Assembly: GCF_001806875.1 (NCBI RefSeq)
Contig: NZ_KV786263.1
Location: 1-59,399, forward strand
Reading direction: 5' to 3'
From: Corynebacterium sp. HMSC29G08
GTDB taxonomy: Bacteria; Actinomycetota; Actinomycetes; Mycobacteriales; Mycobacteriaceae
DNA: 59,399 nucleotides
Shown: piece by piece, positions 27,695 through 37,923 of the stretch
How the letters are laid out: each line of letters begins with the position of its first letter
How positions within the stretch are numbered: the first letter of the stretch is position 1
Made by a program: the position numbers and the translations under genes
The notes under the pieces: generated by a model
Told to the model about the DNA's origin: nothing
The model's input: the letters and a program-made list of their open reading frames with translations, nothing else
Databases searched by the model: none

Positions 27695-28141
27695 ATGGCC
27701 AACTACTACAACACCATTGTCGTCGGTTCGGACGGCTCGAAGTCCTCCCTCCTTGCTGTTGAGCGTGCAGCCAAGATGGCGGTGGCGTTTGATGCAACGC
27801 TGGTTATTGGTACCGCGTACTACCAGTCCGAGGCTGACGCCTCGAAGGCACTGCGTCAGGATTCCGTCACCATTCTTGGGGACGATCAGGCGCTGAAAAA
27901 CCTCGAAGCTGCAGCTGAGCACGCACGCTCGGTCGGTGCGAAGGATGTGCAGACCGCAACGCGCCCAGGCACTCCGGTTGAGGCGCTGATGGCGATTGTG
28001 AACGACAACAAGGCAGAGCTGCTAGTTGTGGGCAACCGCGGCATCAACTCGCTGACCGGTCGCCTGCTCGGATCGGTTCCGGCGGACGTTGCACGTCAGT
28101 CCGACTGCGACGTGATGATCGTCCACACCGTCACCGAGTAG
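27695..28141 (+). CDS. Universal stress protein (UspA family), copy 2
   Basis: A 148-residue paralogue of the preceding gene. VVGSDGSKSSLLAVERAA and GNRGINSLTGRLLGSVPADV give an intact ATP-binding signature apart from Ala at the final S/T-adjacent site. TACACT (27682-27687) lies 7 nt before ATG 27695, favouring that ATG over 27689 and a leaderless transcript. It converges on helR with only 3 bp between stop codons. Confidence 0.92.
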   Translation: MANYYNTIVVGSDGSKSSLLAVERAAKMAVAFDATLVIGTAYYQSEADASKALRQDSVTILGDDQALKNLEAAAEHARSVGAKDVQTATRPGTPVEALMAIVNDNKAELLVVGNRGINSLTGRLLGSVPADVARQSDCDVMIVHTVTE

Positions 28142-28144
28142 TTT

Positions 28145-30340
28145 TCAATCCCCGATAACCGTCAGGGTCTGCGTCGCCCTGGTAACTGCAACGTAGAGGT
28201 CTTGCCACCCTTGTGGCGAGGCCTCAACTATTTTCTGCGGCTCCGCCACAATCACGTGGTCAAACTCCAGGCCTTTCATGAAAGCGACGTTGCCGCTGTC
28301 GATCACGGCCACGGAACGGCCCTCATCATCAGCAAAGCCTGCGGCAACTGTTTCTGGGTTGGTGCCGGCAGGCATGAAGCGCACCGGCTCGCCCTGGCGG
28401 ATGCTGGTCTGCTCACGTGGCGTGCCGCCTCCTTGCTCAAGCACAGCGTCTGCGTAAGCGATGATTTCCGCGGGGGTGCGGTAATTCACCGTCAGCTCAT
28501 GCAGCCTGAAACGGGTGTTTACAAACGGTGCAAGAGCGCTCGCCCAATCATCAACGCCCGCCGGCGCGGACGTTTGTGCCGTGTCGCCAACCAGCGTCAT
28601 CCAGCGACTTGGACAGCGGCGAAACACCATGCGCCATTCCATGGGGGAGAGCTCCTGGGCTTCGTCCACAATCACATGTCCGTACGCCCAGGCCTGGTCC
28701 GCCGCAGCACGCTCCGCGGTGGAACGCGTATCCGTGGCGCGCTGGCGGCTGGCTAGCGTTTCGGCGTCAATGACGTCGGTGGCAGACAGGATTTCGGCTT
28801 CGAACTGGTCATCGTCATTATCCGTCGACTCGGAGGAGGCAAGCACGTCCAACGCGTCTTCCGCTTCGGCCACCTGCCTGCGCCACGCTTCCTCCTCAGC
28901 GCGGCGCTCTTCTTCCGGGTCGACAGTGCCAACGACTACGGACAACTCATCTATCAACGCCCTATCGGAGGGCGTAAACGGGCTGCTAGCTGGACGGTAA
29001 AGCGCCTCACGCGTGTAGTCGTCATAATCAAACGCCACCTTGGCAATGCGCTCATGGCTGGTGAGCAGCTCGCCCAATACCTGGGTCGGGCTCAGAAGAG
29101 GGAAAGTGTCCTGGATCAACGCAAGCACCTGCGGGTGCTCCGCCAGATCATCATGTAGCTGGTCCACATCGGCAGCGGAAAGCAGGTTCGCGCCGCCCAG
29201 CGGGTCCTCACCAATCCGCTTGGCTAATGCCTGCGCTAACCGCTGCGTGAGATCCTCCTGGTAGACGGCACGGGCCGCGTTGTGGGGTTTGCGGCTGCGC
29301 CGCGCACGGGTGCGCGCGGCCTTGATCATGGCAGGGGTGGCGTGGATACGCACGCCGTCGATATTCAGCTCCACCGGTTCAGCGGGCACGATTTGGTAGG
29401 CCTGCACCGCCCGGCGCAGGATGCTCACCATTTCCTCGGAACCCTTCACCTCACGGGCGCTATAAGATTCCGTCGCAGTACCCGGCGCGAACCCCGGGAC
29501 CAAGTTTTCCAGGGTGCTTAAGACCACGCCCGTTTCCCCCAACTCCGGAAGCACGCGGGAGATGTAGTCCAAAAACGTGCCGTTCGGGCCAATGATGAGC
29601 ACACCTGTGCGGCTGAGTTGCTCGCGCCAGGTATAAAGCAAAAATGCCACGCGGTGCAGCGCAACGGCGGTTTTGCCGGTACCTGGACCACCTTGGACAA
29701 CCATCACACCGCGCGTTGGGTCGCGGATAATGTCGTCTTGCTCGCGCTGGATGGTCTCCACGATGGACTGCATATGTCCGGTACGTGCGGCGTCCATCGC
29801 GCGACGCAACGCGGCCTCGGACCCGACGTTGGCCGCCTGGGTCTCAAGCGCAACGTCCTCACCAGACAGCACCTCATCATCAACAGCCGTGACTGTGCGC
29901 CCGCGCATGCGGATATTGCGGCGCATTCGCACACCCTCAGGGTGCGCAGTAGTTGCAAGGTAGAACGGACGCGCCTGCGGGGCGCGCCAATCCAGCAGCA
30001 GCGTGCGGTAGTTATCCTCACGGTCTACCAGGCCAAGACGCCCGACGTACCTACGATCAACGCCATCTACGCCCGGTACCGGATTATCCGGGTCCGCATC
30101 CTCAACATCTACGCGGCCAAACACCAAGCCAACCTCGGCTACGCCTAGCTGGTCCAGCTTGGCGTTTAACGCGTGGTACTCGGTTTCCCGTCGCACCAGC
30201 GCATCTGAGTCCGGGTTGTCCGGGTCAACGTCCGTCTGCACCGCGGCGAGCTTTGCGCGCGCGGCATCTACCTCCGCACCCAGATGGGAAAAGAGGACGT
30301 CGGCGTGGTGTTGTTCCTCAACAATCTTCTCTGGGCTCAT
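28145..30340 (-). CDS. helR: HelR/HelD-type RNA polymerase recycling ATPase
   Basis: About 731 residues of the UvrD-like HelD family. The N-terminal coiled coil EKIVEEQHHADVLFSHLGAEVDAARAKL fits the arm that enters RNA polymerase (seen as charged heptads), GRLGLVDREDNYRTLLLDWRAPQARPFY is the family domain, Walker A is VQGGPGTGKTAVALHR near residue 218, Walker B HVIVDEAQELSPMEWR near 555, and VAVTRATQTLTVIG is at the C-terminus. Actinobacterial HelR displaces rifamycins and stalled polymerase and confers rifampicin tolerance. ATG 30340 is chosen by homology; an alternative is 30349. It begins about 10 nt beyond the upstream gene's terminator. Confidence 0.88.
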   Translation of the reverse strand: MSPEKIVEEQHHADVLFSHLGAEVDAARAKLAAVQTDVDPDNPDSDALVRRETEYHALNAKLDQLGVAEVGLVFGRVDVEDADPDNPVPGVDGVDRRYVGRLGLVDREDNYRTLLLDWRAPQARPFYLATTAHPEGVRMRRNIRMRGRTVTAVDDEVLSGEDVALETQAANVGSEAALRRAMDAARTGHMQSIVETIQREQDDIIRDPTRGVMVVQGGPGTGKTAVALHRVAFLLYTWREQLSRTGVLIIGPNGTFLDYISRVLPELGETGVVLSTLENLVPGFAPGTATESYSAREVKGSEEMVSILRRAVQAYQIVPAEPVELNIDGVRIHATPAMIKAARTRARRSRKPHNAARAVYQEDLTQRLAQALAKRIGEDPLGGANLLSAADVDQLHDDLAEHPQVLALIQDTFPLLSPTQVLGELLTSHERIAKVAFDYDDYTREALYRPASSPFTPSDRALIDELSVVVGTVDPEEERRAEEEAWRRQVAEAEDALDVLASSESTDNDDDQFEAEILSATDVIDAETLASRQRATDTRSTAERAAADQAWAYGHVIVDEAQELSPMEWRMVFRRCPSRWMTLVGDTAQTSAPAGVDDWASALAPFVNTRFRLHELTVNYRTPAEIIAYADAVLEQGGGTPREQTSIRQGEPVRFMPAGTNPETVAAGFADDEGRSVAVIDSGNVAFMKGLEFDHVIVAEPQKIVEASPQGWQDLYVAVTRATQTLTVIGD

Positions 30341-30349
30341 ACACAGCAA

Positions 30350-30390
30350 AACGGCTCTGGTGCCCGAAATATTCCGGACCCAGAGCCGTT
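30350..30390 (-). terminator. Intrinsic terminator of the DoxX gene
   Basis: AACGGCTCTGG pairs perfectly with CCAGAGCCGTT (11 bp, 19-nt loop) and on the minus strand is followed by TT, giving a run of four T. It lies 27 bp after the DoxX stop codon and directly before the helR start. Confidence 0.75.
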
Positions 30391-30417
30391 CGTTGTGTCA
30401 GCCAGGGGCAGCAGGGG

Positions 30418-31446
30418 CTAGCCCAGCTTCTTCTGAGCCTTCTTCACAACCTTCTTCGCCTGCTTCTCAGCCTTGTTGGCACGCTTCTTCCACTTGCGCT
30501 TCTGGCGCCAGGACGGAGCAACATCCAGGTTGTCCCATGCGTCCTGCAGGCTGTCTACCGCATCCTGCGCCTTGTCCTGCAGCTTGGCAGCGGACTTCTT
30601 TACCTTGCGCTTCGCTTTGAACTTGTCCAGGGCCGACGGGCCCAGATCATCTAGAGAAGCCTGCAGATCGTTCACAACGGAGTTGACCTTGCGCTTTGCC
30701 TTGAACTGTTCCAGCTTGCTCGGCTTCAGGTCGTTGTAGCTGTCCTGCAGCTCATCGGTCGCGTCCTCCAACCAGTCGCTGGCGTTGGACAGGATGTGGG
30801 AGGTCTGCTTGCGAGCATCACCAAAGAAATCCTGAGCAGCGGCGCCTGCGCGGTTTGCGGCCTTGGCCCAGTCGTCCTTGTTGTCATCGATGTAGCCGCC
30901 AACCTGGTCAGTAGCGTCAGAGAACCAGCTGCTTGCCTTGTGCAGCGCCTTCTCAGTCTCGGACTGGGTGGGCAGCGCCTGCTGGACGTTCTTCTTAGCC
31001 ACGCGAGCAGCGTTTTGTGCACGCCACTTGATGTCCGGCTTGCCAGCGGTGTCCACCGATGCCAGCAGCACGCCGCCGGTCAGTGCCAGATCAGTGAGGG
31101 CACCTGCGCGACGACGCAGCTTCTCGTCCTCGTCATCGGTGTTCCAAAATGCGTTGCGGCCCACCAGGGAAGCAGCCGATGTCGCGGTAAGCAGCGCGGC
31201 GGCGGTGCGCGGCAGCTTGCCAATGGCAAACAAGGAACCAGCGCCAGCCTTCACTCCGCCAACAATCTGTGCCGCGGTCTCCGGATCCTGCGGAAGGAAG
31301 GAGCGGTACTGACGCGGCACTGCGGCGCGCACCTGCTCAAGCACACTTGCGGCGCTTTCTTTGTTGCTGGACGGGTTCATCACGGTCTTAGCTCCGTCGA
31401 TGATGAACACCGACGCGAGCATAGGGCGCGCGATCTTGCGGATCAT
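30418..31446 (-). CDS. DoxX-family membrane protein with a basic repeat tail
   Basis: About 342 residues. The first 140 form a DoxX-like membrane domain (MIRKIARPMLASVFIIDGAKT, then AGAGSLFAIGKLPRTAAALLTA and LTDLALTGGVLLA). The rest is a long, highly charged helical tail. Three related units start near residues 233, 261 and 300 (LQDSYNDL, LQASLDDL, LQDAWDNL), each followed by a basic patch such as FKAKRKV, and the end is Lys/Ala-rich. ATG 31446 follows AAAAGGA and matches the family start; 31467 is also open. DoxX proteins are linked to redox and oxidative-stress complexes; the tail has no assigned function. Confidence 0.75.
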   Translation of the reverse strand: MIRKIARPMLASVFIIDGAKTVMNPSSNKESAASVLEQVRAAVPRQYRSFLPQDPETAAQIVGGVKAGAGSLFAIGKLPRTAAALLTATSAASLVGRNAFWNTDDEDEKLRRRAGALTDLALTGGVLLASVDTAGKPDIKWRAQNAARVAKKNVQQALPTQSETEKALHKASSWFSDATDQVGGYIDDNKDDWAKAANRAGAAAQDFFGDARKQTSHILSNASDWLEDATDELQDSYNDLKPSKLEQFKAKRKVNSVVNDLQASLDDLGPSALDKFKAKRKVKKSAAKLQDKAQDAVDSLQDAWDNLDVAPSWRQKRKWKKRANKAEKQAKKVVKKAQKKLG

Positions 31447-31513
31447 CTTCTCATCATTCCTTTTCATTCAAATTTGGATCAAAAATTAGAGGTGTGCTTA
31501 CCACTGTAGACAG

Positions 31514-32104
31514 CTACCAGCGGCGCTGCCACCATTCATCTAAGCTGCCGCGCTCAGCGCCGACGGTGGTGGAGGCGCCGTGACCCGGATGGATGATCGC
31601 GTCATCCCCAAACTGATCGAAGATTTTTGTTTTGACATCGTTGAACAAGCGGACAAAATCGCCCTCGGAGGCGGTCTTGCCCAAGCCACCCGGGAACACG
31701 GAGTCCCCAACGAACAGGTGCATCGCACCGTCAATCTCCACAGCGATTGCTACCCCGCCTGGCGTATGACCACGCAGGATGGCGACGGGGATCCGGTGGT
31801 CGGCGAACTCGATGTAGTCACCGTCATCCAACTCTTTATCCACGGGAGCGGGCAGAGCCGGGGCGTCTAGATGCGAGGCCCAATGCGTCGCCCCCGTTTC
31901 TGCCAGGATTGCCTCCAAAGCCCGCACGTGATCGTGATGACGGTGCGTGGTCAGCACATCCGTAATACGAACCCCGGCGTCCTGGGCCATAGTGAGGAGG
32001 GCCTGGGGGTTATCGGCGGCGTCGATAAGCAAACCCTGCCCCTTGGAAGCCAAAAGGTAGCAATTGTTATCCATGCTGGACACTGAAATCTGATGCAGTT
32101 GCAT
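31514..32104 (-). CDS. MBL-fold metal-dependent hydrolase (glyoxalase II-like)
   Basis: A 196-residue protein of the metallo-beta-lactamase superfamily. THRHHDHVRAL is the metal-binding HxHxDH motif, LRGHTPGGVAI, VGDSVFPGGLGKT and IIHPGHGAST supply the remaining ligands, the pattern of hydroxyacylglutathione hydrolase-like enzymes. Corynebacteria use mycothiol, so a mycothiol-thioester hydrolase role is possible. ATG 32104 is chosen because the family N-terminus begins there and TACGCT (minus strand) is 7 nt upstream, a leaderless arrangement. Divergent from uvrA, 88 bp apart. Confidence 0.88.
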   Translation of the reverse strand: MQLHQISVSSMDNNCYLLASKGQGLLIDAADNPQALLTMAQDAGVRITDVLTTHRHHDHVRALEAILAETGATHWASHLDAPALPAPVDKELDDGDYIEFADHRIPVAILRGHTPGGVAIAVEIDGAMHLFVGDSVFPGGLGKTASEGDFVRLFNDVKTKIFDQFGDDAIIHPGHGASTTVGAERGSLDEWWQRRW

Positions 32105-32192
32105 AGTGGCCAGCGTAGCTGCTTGGAATAACTCGTACTTTGGGGAAGTTGGTAGATTCGTGGGGAACAACTCTGAAAGATAAAGGACATAC

Positions 32193-35042
32193 GTGGCTGA
32201 AAAGCTAACTGTGCGCGGCGCGCGCCAACACAACCTCAAAGGCATCGACATCGAGCTGCCCAGAGACAAAATGACGGTCTTTACTGGGCTGTCCGGCTCG
32301 GGTAAGTCCTCGCTGGCGTTTGACACGATCTTCGCGGAAGGTCAACGGCGCTACGTGGAATCACTGTCCTCATACGCGCGCATGTTCCTCGGTCAGATGG
32401 ATAAGCCGGATGTGGATTACATCGACGGGCTGAGCCCGGCCGTGTCTATTGACCAGAAGTCCACCAACCGCAACCCGCGCTCGACCGTGGGCACGATCAC
32501 CGAGATTTATGACTATCTGCGTCTGCTCTACGCACGTGCCGGCACCCCACACTGCCCGGTGTGTGACGCGGTAATTGAGCGGCAGACACCGCAGCAGATC
32601 GTGGACCAGATCCTAGATATGGAGGAGCGCACCAAATTCCAAGTGCTCGCTCCCGTGGTGCGCAAACGCAAAGGTGAGTTTCAGGACCTCTTCGCGGACC
32701 TCGCTGCGCAGGGTTACTCACGTGTGAATGTGGACGGTGAGACCTACCAGCTCTCCGATCCCCCGAAGCTAGAGAAGCAGATCAAACACACTATCGACGT
32801 GGTAGTGGACCGCCTCACCGTCAAAGCCAGTCAGAAGCAGCGCCTGACCGACTCCGTGGAAACGGCCCTGAAGCTGGCAGAGGGCCTAGTGGGCTTCGAC
32901 TTTGTTGACCTGGATGCGGACGATCCGGAGCGTGTGCAGATCTTTTCGGAGAAGATGGCCTGCCCGAACGGCCACAAGCTGCACGTGGAGGAGTATGAGC
33001 CGCGCGCGTTCTCCTTCAACTCACCGTTTGGTGCCTGCCCGGTGTGCGACGGGCTTGGCATGCGCAAGGAAGTTGACATTGACCTGGTGATTCCGGATCC
33101 GGATGCGTCGGCGGTGGATGCGTTCCAGATTTGGAACTCCAGCCCAAACAAGGGTTACTTCACCAAGCTGATTGAGGCCTTGGCGAAAGAGGAGGGCTTT
33201 GACGCGCACGCTCCGCTGAGCTCGTTGACCAAGACGCAGCAGAAACATCTCGTGCATGGCTCACCAACCAAGGTGAACGTCCGTTACAAGAACCGCTACG
33301 GCCGTCAGCGTTCCTACACTGCTGCCTATGAGGGTGTGGTGGGCTACATCGAGCGCAAGATGGAGCAGGCTGAGACGGATACACAAAAGGAACGTCTGCT
33401 GGCTTACACCCGCGAGGTGCCGTGCCCAACCTGTGAGGGCGCCCGCTTGAAGCCGGAGATCCTCGCTGTGCGTCTTGCCTCCACCACGCACGGTGAGAAG
33501 TCCATTGCGGGCCTGACTGAGCTGTCGATTGAAGACGCCTCGCAGTACCTAGATAACCTCGTCCTCGGATACCGCGAGGAGATGATTGCGGGTGCCGTGC
33601 TGCGCGAGATCCAGGCGCGTTTGCACTTTCTTATCGACGTCGGCCTGAACTACCTCACCCTGTCCCGCTCCGCAGGAACGCTCTCCGGTGGTGAGGCGCA
33701 GCGCATTCGCCTTGCAACCCAGATCGGCTCTGGCTTGGCGGGTGTGCTCTACGTGCTTGATGAGCCCTCCATCGGACTTCACCAGCGCGACAACCAGCGC
33801 CTGATTAAGACACTGAAGAAACTGCGCGATTTGGGCAACACGCTCGTTGTGGTTGAGCACGATGAGGACACGATCCGCGAGGCGGACTGGCTCATTGACA
33901 TCGGCCCGCGAGCCGGCGAGTACGGCGGCAAGGTGGTCTACCAAGGTGCGCCGGAAGGTATTAAGAAGGCGAAAGACTCGATTACGGGTGACTACCTGAG
34001 CGGGCGCAAGAAGATCGAGGTGCCGGATACGCGGCGTGCCGTTGACAAGCAAAGAATGCTCAAGGTCGTCGGTGCGCGCGAGAACAACCTGGACAACGTG
34101 ACTGTGGATCTTCCGCTGGGCGTGTTGGTGGCGGTAACCGGCGTGTCGGGTTCCGGTAAGTCGACCCTGGTCAACCAGATTTTGGCGAAGACGCTGCAGA
34201 ACAAGCTCAACGGCGCACGCCAGGTGCCTGGGCGAGTGAAGAAGGTCGAGGGCCTTGAGCACCTAGACAAGCTTGTGCAAGTGGATCAAAGCCCGATTGG
34301 CCGCACACCGCGCTCAAACCCGGCAACGTACACGGGCGTGTTTGACAAGATCCGCACCCTGTTCGCGGAAACGCAGGAGTCCAAGGTGCGCGGCTACAAG
34401 CCAGGGCGCTTCTCCTTCAACGTCAAGGGTGGGCGCTGCGAGGCATGTCGTGGTGACGGCACTATCAAGATCGAAATGAACTTCCTGCCGGACGTCTACG
34501 TGCCTTGCGAGGTCTGCGGCGGCGCACGCTACAACCGCGAAACCCTGGAAGTGCGATACAAAGGCAAGAACATTGCCGAAGTGTTGGACATGCCGATCTC
34601 GGAGGCCACCGAGTTTTTCGAGCCGATCACGTCCATTCACCTCTATTTGCAGACGCTTGTAGACGTCGGCTTGGGCTACGTCCGTCTCGGCCAAAGCGCC
34701 ACCACGCTTTCCGGCGGCGAGGCCCAGCGCGTGAAGCTTGCCGCTGAGCTGCAGAAGCGCTCCAACGGCCGCACGATCTACATTCTCGACGAGCCGACCA
34801 CCGGCCTCCACTTCGAAGACATCCGCAAACTCATGCTGGTGCTCAACGGACTAGTGGACAAGGGCAACACCGTACTGGTGATCGAGCACAACCTTGACGT
34901 AATCAAGTCTGCGGACTGGATTGTGGACATGGGCCCTGAAGGCGGCTCCGGTGGCGGCACCGTGGTTGCACAGGGCACGCCGGAGGACGTAGTCAAGGTA
35001 GAGGGGTCATTTACCGGAGAATTCCTCCGGCCGCTGCTGTAG
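32193..35042 (+). CDS. uvrA: Excinuclease ABC subunit A
   Basis: A 949-residue damage-recognition ATPase of nucleotide-excision repair, with two ABC modules. Walker A sites are GLSGSGKSS (32-40) and GVSGSGKST near 650; signatures are [21 protein letters not shown] and [21 protein letters not shown]. Zinc modules are CPVCD near 120 with its partner CPTCEG, and [14 protein letters not shown] near 748-775. GTG 32193 follows AAAGGA. It loads UvrB (25101). The last 36 bp overlap the convergent DUF2339 gene. Confidence 0.97.
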   Translation: MAEKLTVRGARQHNLKGIDIELPRDKMTVFTGLSGSGKSSLAFDTIFAEGQRRYVESLSSYARMFLGQMDKPDVDYIDGLSPAVSIDQKSTNRNPRSTVGTITEIYDYLRLLYARAGTPHCPVCDAVIERQTPQQIVDQILDMEERTKFQVLAPVVRKRKGEFQDLFADLAAQGYSRVNVDGETYQLSDPPKLEKQIKHTIDVVVDRLTVKASQKQRLTDSVETALKLAEGLVGFDFVDLDADDPERVQIFSEKMACPNGHKLHVEEYEPRAFSFNSPFGACPVCDGLGMRKEVDIDLVIPDPDASAVDAFQIWNSSPNKGYFTKLIEALAKEEGFDAHAPLSSLTKTQQKHLVHGSPTKVNVRYKNRYGRQRSYTAAYEGVVGYIERKMEQAETDTQKERLLAYTREVPCPTCEGARLKPEILAVRLASTTHGEKSIAGLTELSIEDASQYLDNLVLGYREEMIAGAVLREIQARLHFLIDVGLNYLTLSRSAGTLSGGEAQRIRLATQIGSGLAGVLYVLDEPSIGLHQRDNQRLIKTLKKLRDLGNTLVVVEHDEDTIREADWLIDIGPRAGEYGGKVVYQGAPEGIKKAKDSITGDYLSGRKKIEVPDTRRAVDKQRMLKVVGARENNLDNVTVDLPLGVLVAVTGVSGSGKSTLVNQILAKTLQNKLNGARQVPGRVKKVEGLEHLDKLVQVDQSPIGRTPRSNPATYTGVFDKIRTLFAETQESKVRGYKPGRFSFNVKGGRCEACRGDGTIKIEMNFLPDVYVPCEVCGGARYNRETLEVRYKGKNIAEVLDMPISEATEFFEPITSIHLYLQTLVDVGLGYVRLGQSATTLSGGEAQRVKLAAELQKRSNGRTIYILDEPTTGLHFEDIRKLMLVLNGLVDKGNTVLVIEHNLDVIKSADWIVDMGPEGGSGGGTVVAQGTPEDVVKVEGSFTGEFLRPLL

Positions 35043-36974
35043 CTGTGCCCGCGGCTGGAACTCGCCGGGCTCTTGCTTGCGCTGCGCACCCTTCGCCGCG
35101 ACGGCGATAAGCAGGAGGCCACACACGATAAACGTGAGCACGCGCGGAATGCCGTCGAGCGCCGCCATATCGAAGAGGACGAGTTTCGCCGTTGCCACAA
35201 TCGCAATGATCAGGCCAGCGGTGCGCGCGCTCTTCGAGTCGGTGAAGCTAGCGCGGTTGCTGGCGCGTTTGACCAGTAGCCACGCCGCAAGCGCCATCCA
35301 AGAGATGGACACAATCATGTGGCCGATATAGAACGCTCCCTGGTTTCCTTCATAGTTTTGCGTGACTGAGTTGTAGGTGCTTGGAGAGATGAGCTCTCCA
35401 ATCGTCTGGGTGATGGTCACCACGGCAACCAACTCCAAGAGCAGCGCGTAAGCGGCGAATGCTTTGCGCGCTGTGGCCGAAAGGCTCTGTCGAAGCCCTG
35501 GTAGGGAAATGCAAACGACGAGCAGGACCGCCAGTGCGACACCCAACGCCAAACACTGCTGCGCCGGTAGCGGTGGGAACAGTGGGCTGAGTGCTGCAAC
35601 CAACAAGCCCCACGCCCCAGCAAACACCATGACTGCCCACGCAGCGAGCACTGGGACTGTGTGCACAGGCATCCTGGTGGTAAGCAACACCACGACACTG
35701 GCTAGTACAAAAAGGGCGACTAGGGGAGTCCACGTCGTCCAAGGTCCTTGGCTATACAGGTCATGCGAGATGAAAAAGAGCGGCAGGAAGGTGTACGGCA
35801 AAACCATGAGCCAGCCGCTAAGCAACCACGAGTTGGCTGGTTGGCCTGACTGCTGCCTGAGACCGGCGAGGATGACTAGACCCGTGACAGCAACGGCAAC
35901 GAAAACAAGGATCCAGCGGGCGACGTCTTCAAGCATCATGTGCGACAGCAATAACACCAGCGCAGGCGCCACAACGCCCGCGGCAACGGTCATGCGCGCA
36001 GTTGTTGGATACGCCCTAACGAACAGCTCGCTCACGACTAGGAGCACGACGCCGACAAGTGGGATGACAACCGCAACGTTGATCATTTTGGGCTCTGCGT
36101 ATGACTCAGTGATGAAGCGCTCAAGCACTACGACAAGCCACGTCTGCCACGCAAGCACTAAACCAGCCACAGTTCGCACTGTGGTGAGCATGCGTGGCGG
36201 CGCCTCCTTGTACATCCACCACGTCAACAGAATCGTCAAAATAGGAGGCACTAAGACCAAGGAATTGGCGAAGGTGTGCCTGGTAACCAACGCGCCTGTG
36301 TAGAAAGCAAGGATGATGCACATGGCAACCACCAGGCCCAGGTTGTTACGCCACTTAGCCAGGGCGAGATAGCCCACCCACAAGAGGATGAACCCGATGA
36401 CAGCAGCATCCGGCAATACCCAGCTTTGAACCATGCCGGCATAGAAAATATCCAGGGCAAGAATCAAAAAGGACGTCACGTAAAGAGCCATTACGCCAGC
36501 GTTGAAGCCTTTTCTCACATCGATCCAGATGCCAATAGCGAGCAGGACAACGGCAAGAAGCGCAGCACCCACCGCACGGCCGACTGGACCCAGAAGCCCA
36601 GTTTGAATAGCCAACGCGATGCCCAAGCAGGCGCCGACAAAGGTGATAACAGAGCCGATGATCGCCGCCCAGCGCATAATCCGCTGTTCAGTGGAAAGCT
36701 GCGGCCGTTCGTGCACGGACGCTGAAACCCGCTGCAGCAAGGGCCGCCTCTGCGGCGGCAGCTCTTGCTGCAGCATTGGCTGCGGCACCGGCATTGGCTG
36801 CGGCGATGCTGGTTGCGGCGGTGCTGGCTGTGTTGCGCCAGTGAGGGTCGGGGAGAGGTGATTGAGGTTCGACGTGATGGCGTCGATAAGCATCTGCGAA
36901 TGTGCGGTGCTCTGGCGAAGCTCATCTAGCTGACGCCGGACGTCAGCAATGATCCGATCTTGGGGGTGCGACAT
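35007..36974 (-). CDS. DUF2339 polytopic membrane protein
   Basis: About 655 residues. A short N-terminal helix ([17 protein letters not shown]) and a Pro/Gln-rich linker (residues 55-85) are followed by a long series of hydrophobic helices filling the rest of the protein. [24 protein letters not shown] and [22 protein letters not shown] match the DUF2339 family, whose function is unknown (possible transporter or cell-wall role). ATG 36974 is preceded by AGGAGG with good spacing. The coding end overlaps uvrA by 36 bp. Confidence 0.85.
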   Translation of the reverse strand: MSHPQDRIIADVRRQLDELRQSTAHSQMLIDAITSNLNHLSPTLTGATQPAPPQPASPQPMPVPQPMLQQELPPQRRPLLQRVSASVHERPQLSTEQRIMRWAAIIGSVITFVGACLGIALAIQTGLLGPVGRAVGAALLAVVLLAIGIWIDVRKGFNAGVMALYVTSFLILALDIFYAGMVQSWVLPDAAVIGFILLWVGYLALAKWRNNLGLVVAMCIILAFYTGALVTRHTFANSLVLVPPILTILLTWWMYKEAPPRMLTTVRTVAGLVLAWQTWLVVVLERFITESYAEPKMINVAVVIPLVGVVLLVVSELFVRAYPTTARMTVAAGVVAPALVLLLSHMMLEDVARWILVFVAVAVTGLVILAGLRQQSGQPANSWLLSGWLMVLPYTFLPLFFISHDLYSQGPWTTWTPLVALFVLASVVVLLTTRMPVHTVPVLAAWAVMVFAGAWGLLVAALSPLFPPLPAQQCLALGVALAVLLVVCISLPGLRQSLSATARKAFAAYALLLELVAVVTITQTIGELISPSTYNSVTQNYEGNQGAFYIGHMIVSISWMALAAWLLVKRASNRASFTDSKSARTAGLIIAIVATAKLVLFDMAALDGIPRVLTFIVCGLLLIAVAAKGAQRKQEPGEFQPRAQLQQRPEEFSGK

Positions 36975-37082
36975 AATAGGGCCTCCTAAAACACTGTCTA
37001 TATTCTTAGACTGGTTTTGCGCCCAAACGGTTTCCTCGACCCGCAAATTTATCCGATTGTGACCATGCGTGCGTGTGAAGAT

Positions 37083-37111
37083 TTGGTTATGGGGGAAGCA
37101 AGTGTTAGTGT
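37083..37111 (+). promoter_or_regulatory. Candidate promoter of infC-rpmI-rplT
   Basis: TTGGTT (37083-37088) and TAGTGT (37106-37111) are 17 bp apart, a good sigma-A-type match. It would give a leader of about 255 nt before infC that contains the attenuator hairpin. Confidence 0.5.
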
Positions 37112-37275
37112 CTATGGCACTACCGCCCAAAGCGCCTCCTCCAGGTGCCTGGGCTGCAAGTGGAGTTACTCCCACCCCAAGCCGCCGACAGGCTATGTCG
37201 GAAGGATACGGGTCTCGGTAGGGCGCATTGTTCGCAGGCGATTGCCAGCAGGCGATGTGTCCGATGAGGAGAACT

Positions 37276-37308
37276 CCCGCCGTGCACAAGCACGAGCGGG
37301 GATTTTTT
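37276..37308 (+). terminator. Attenuator-like intrinsic terminator in the infC leader
   Basis: CCCGC (37276-37280) pairs with GCGGG (37296-37300) and CGTGC with GCACG around an ACAA loop, with one bulged A; six T follow at 37303-37308. It lies 65 nt before the infC start on the same strand and inside the predicted leader, so it should cause premature termination unless the leader refolds. No upstream gene on this strand needs a terminator here. Confidence 0.75.
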
Positions 37309-37373
37309 GTGGGAACACACCACCTGTAGCAGTGGTAGCGACAACGTTAAACCTTTTAATAAGGAGTGTTCTC

Positions 37374-37895
37374 ATCAGCGCTGAAGCTCGTATTAATGAA
37401 CGGATCCGGGTCCCCGAGGTTCGTCTCGTCGGCCCGTCCGGCGAGCAGGTAGGCATCGTCCGCACGGATGATGCCCGCAAGTTGGCTTACGAAGCTGACC
37501 TCGACCTGGTTGAGGTGGCACCGAACGCCAAGCCGCCCGTGTGCAAGATCATGGATTACGGCAAATTCAAGTACGAGCAGGATCAGAAGGCCCGCGAGGC
37601 CCGCAAGAACCAGCAGCAGACCGTGGTCAAGGAACAGAAGTTCCGTCCCAAGATCGATGAGCACGACTACCAGACCAAAAAGGCCAACGTTGAGCGCTTC
37701 CTGGAGAAGGGCAACAAGGTCAAGGTGACCATCATGTTCCGCGGCCGTGAACAGTCGCGTCCGGAGCTGGGGTACCGCCTCCTTGAGCGTCTCGCCGACG
37801 ACATCGGAGAACTTGGCGTGGTGGAGTCCCGCCCCAAGCAGGACGGCCGCAACATGACCATGGTCTTCGGGCCGGCTCGCAAGGGCAAGAAGTAG
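37374..37895 (+). CDS. infC: Translation initiation factor IF-3
   Basis: A 173-residue factor that binds 30S subunits and checks start-codon selection. The N-domain [15 protein letters not shown], linker [29 protein letters not shown], and C-domain [17 protein letters not shown] and [13 protein letters not shown] are all present. The start is placed at ATC 37374, which follows AAGGAG at 7 nt and gives the expected [12 protein letters not shown]-terminus; no in-frame ATG, GTG or TTG fits better. IF-3 genes characteristically use rare starts for autoregulation. It is followed by rpmI and rplT. Confidence 0.92.
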   Translation: MSAEARINERIRVPEVRLVGPSGEQVGIVRTDDARKLAYEADLDLVEVAPNAKPPVCKIMDYGKFKYEQDQKAREARKNQQQTVVKEQKFRPKIDEHDYQTKKANVERFLEKGNKVKVTIMFRGREQSRPELGYRLLERLADDIGELGVVESRPKQDGRNMTMVFGPARKGKK

Positions 37896-37923
37896 CACGA
37901 TCACAATCTGAAGGGCTTTTACC

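Noticed and set aside
37017..37373. In-frame upstream extension of infC from 37017
   Set aside because: It would translate through the leader terminator hairpin and the predicted promoter, and has no homology to IF-3; treated as untranslated leader.
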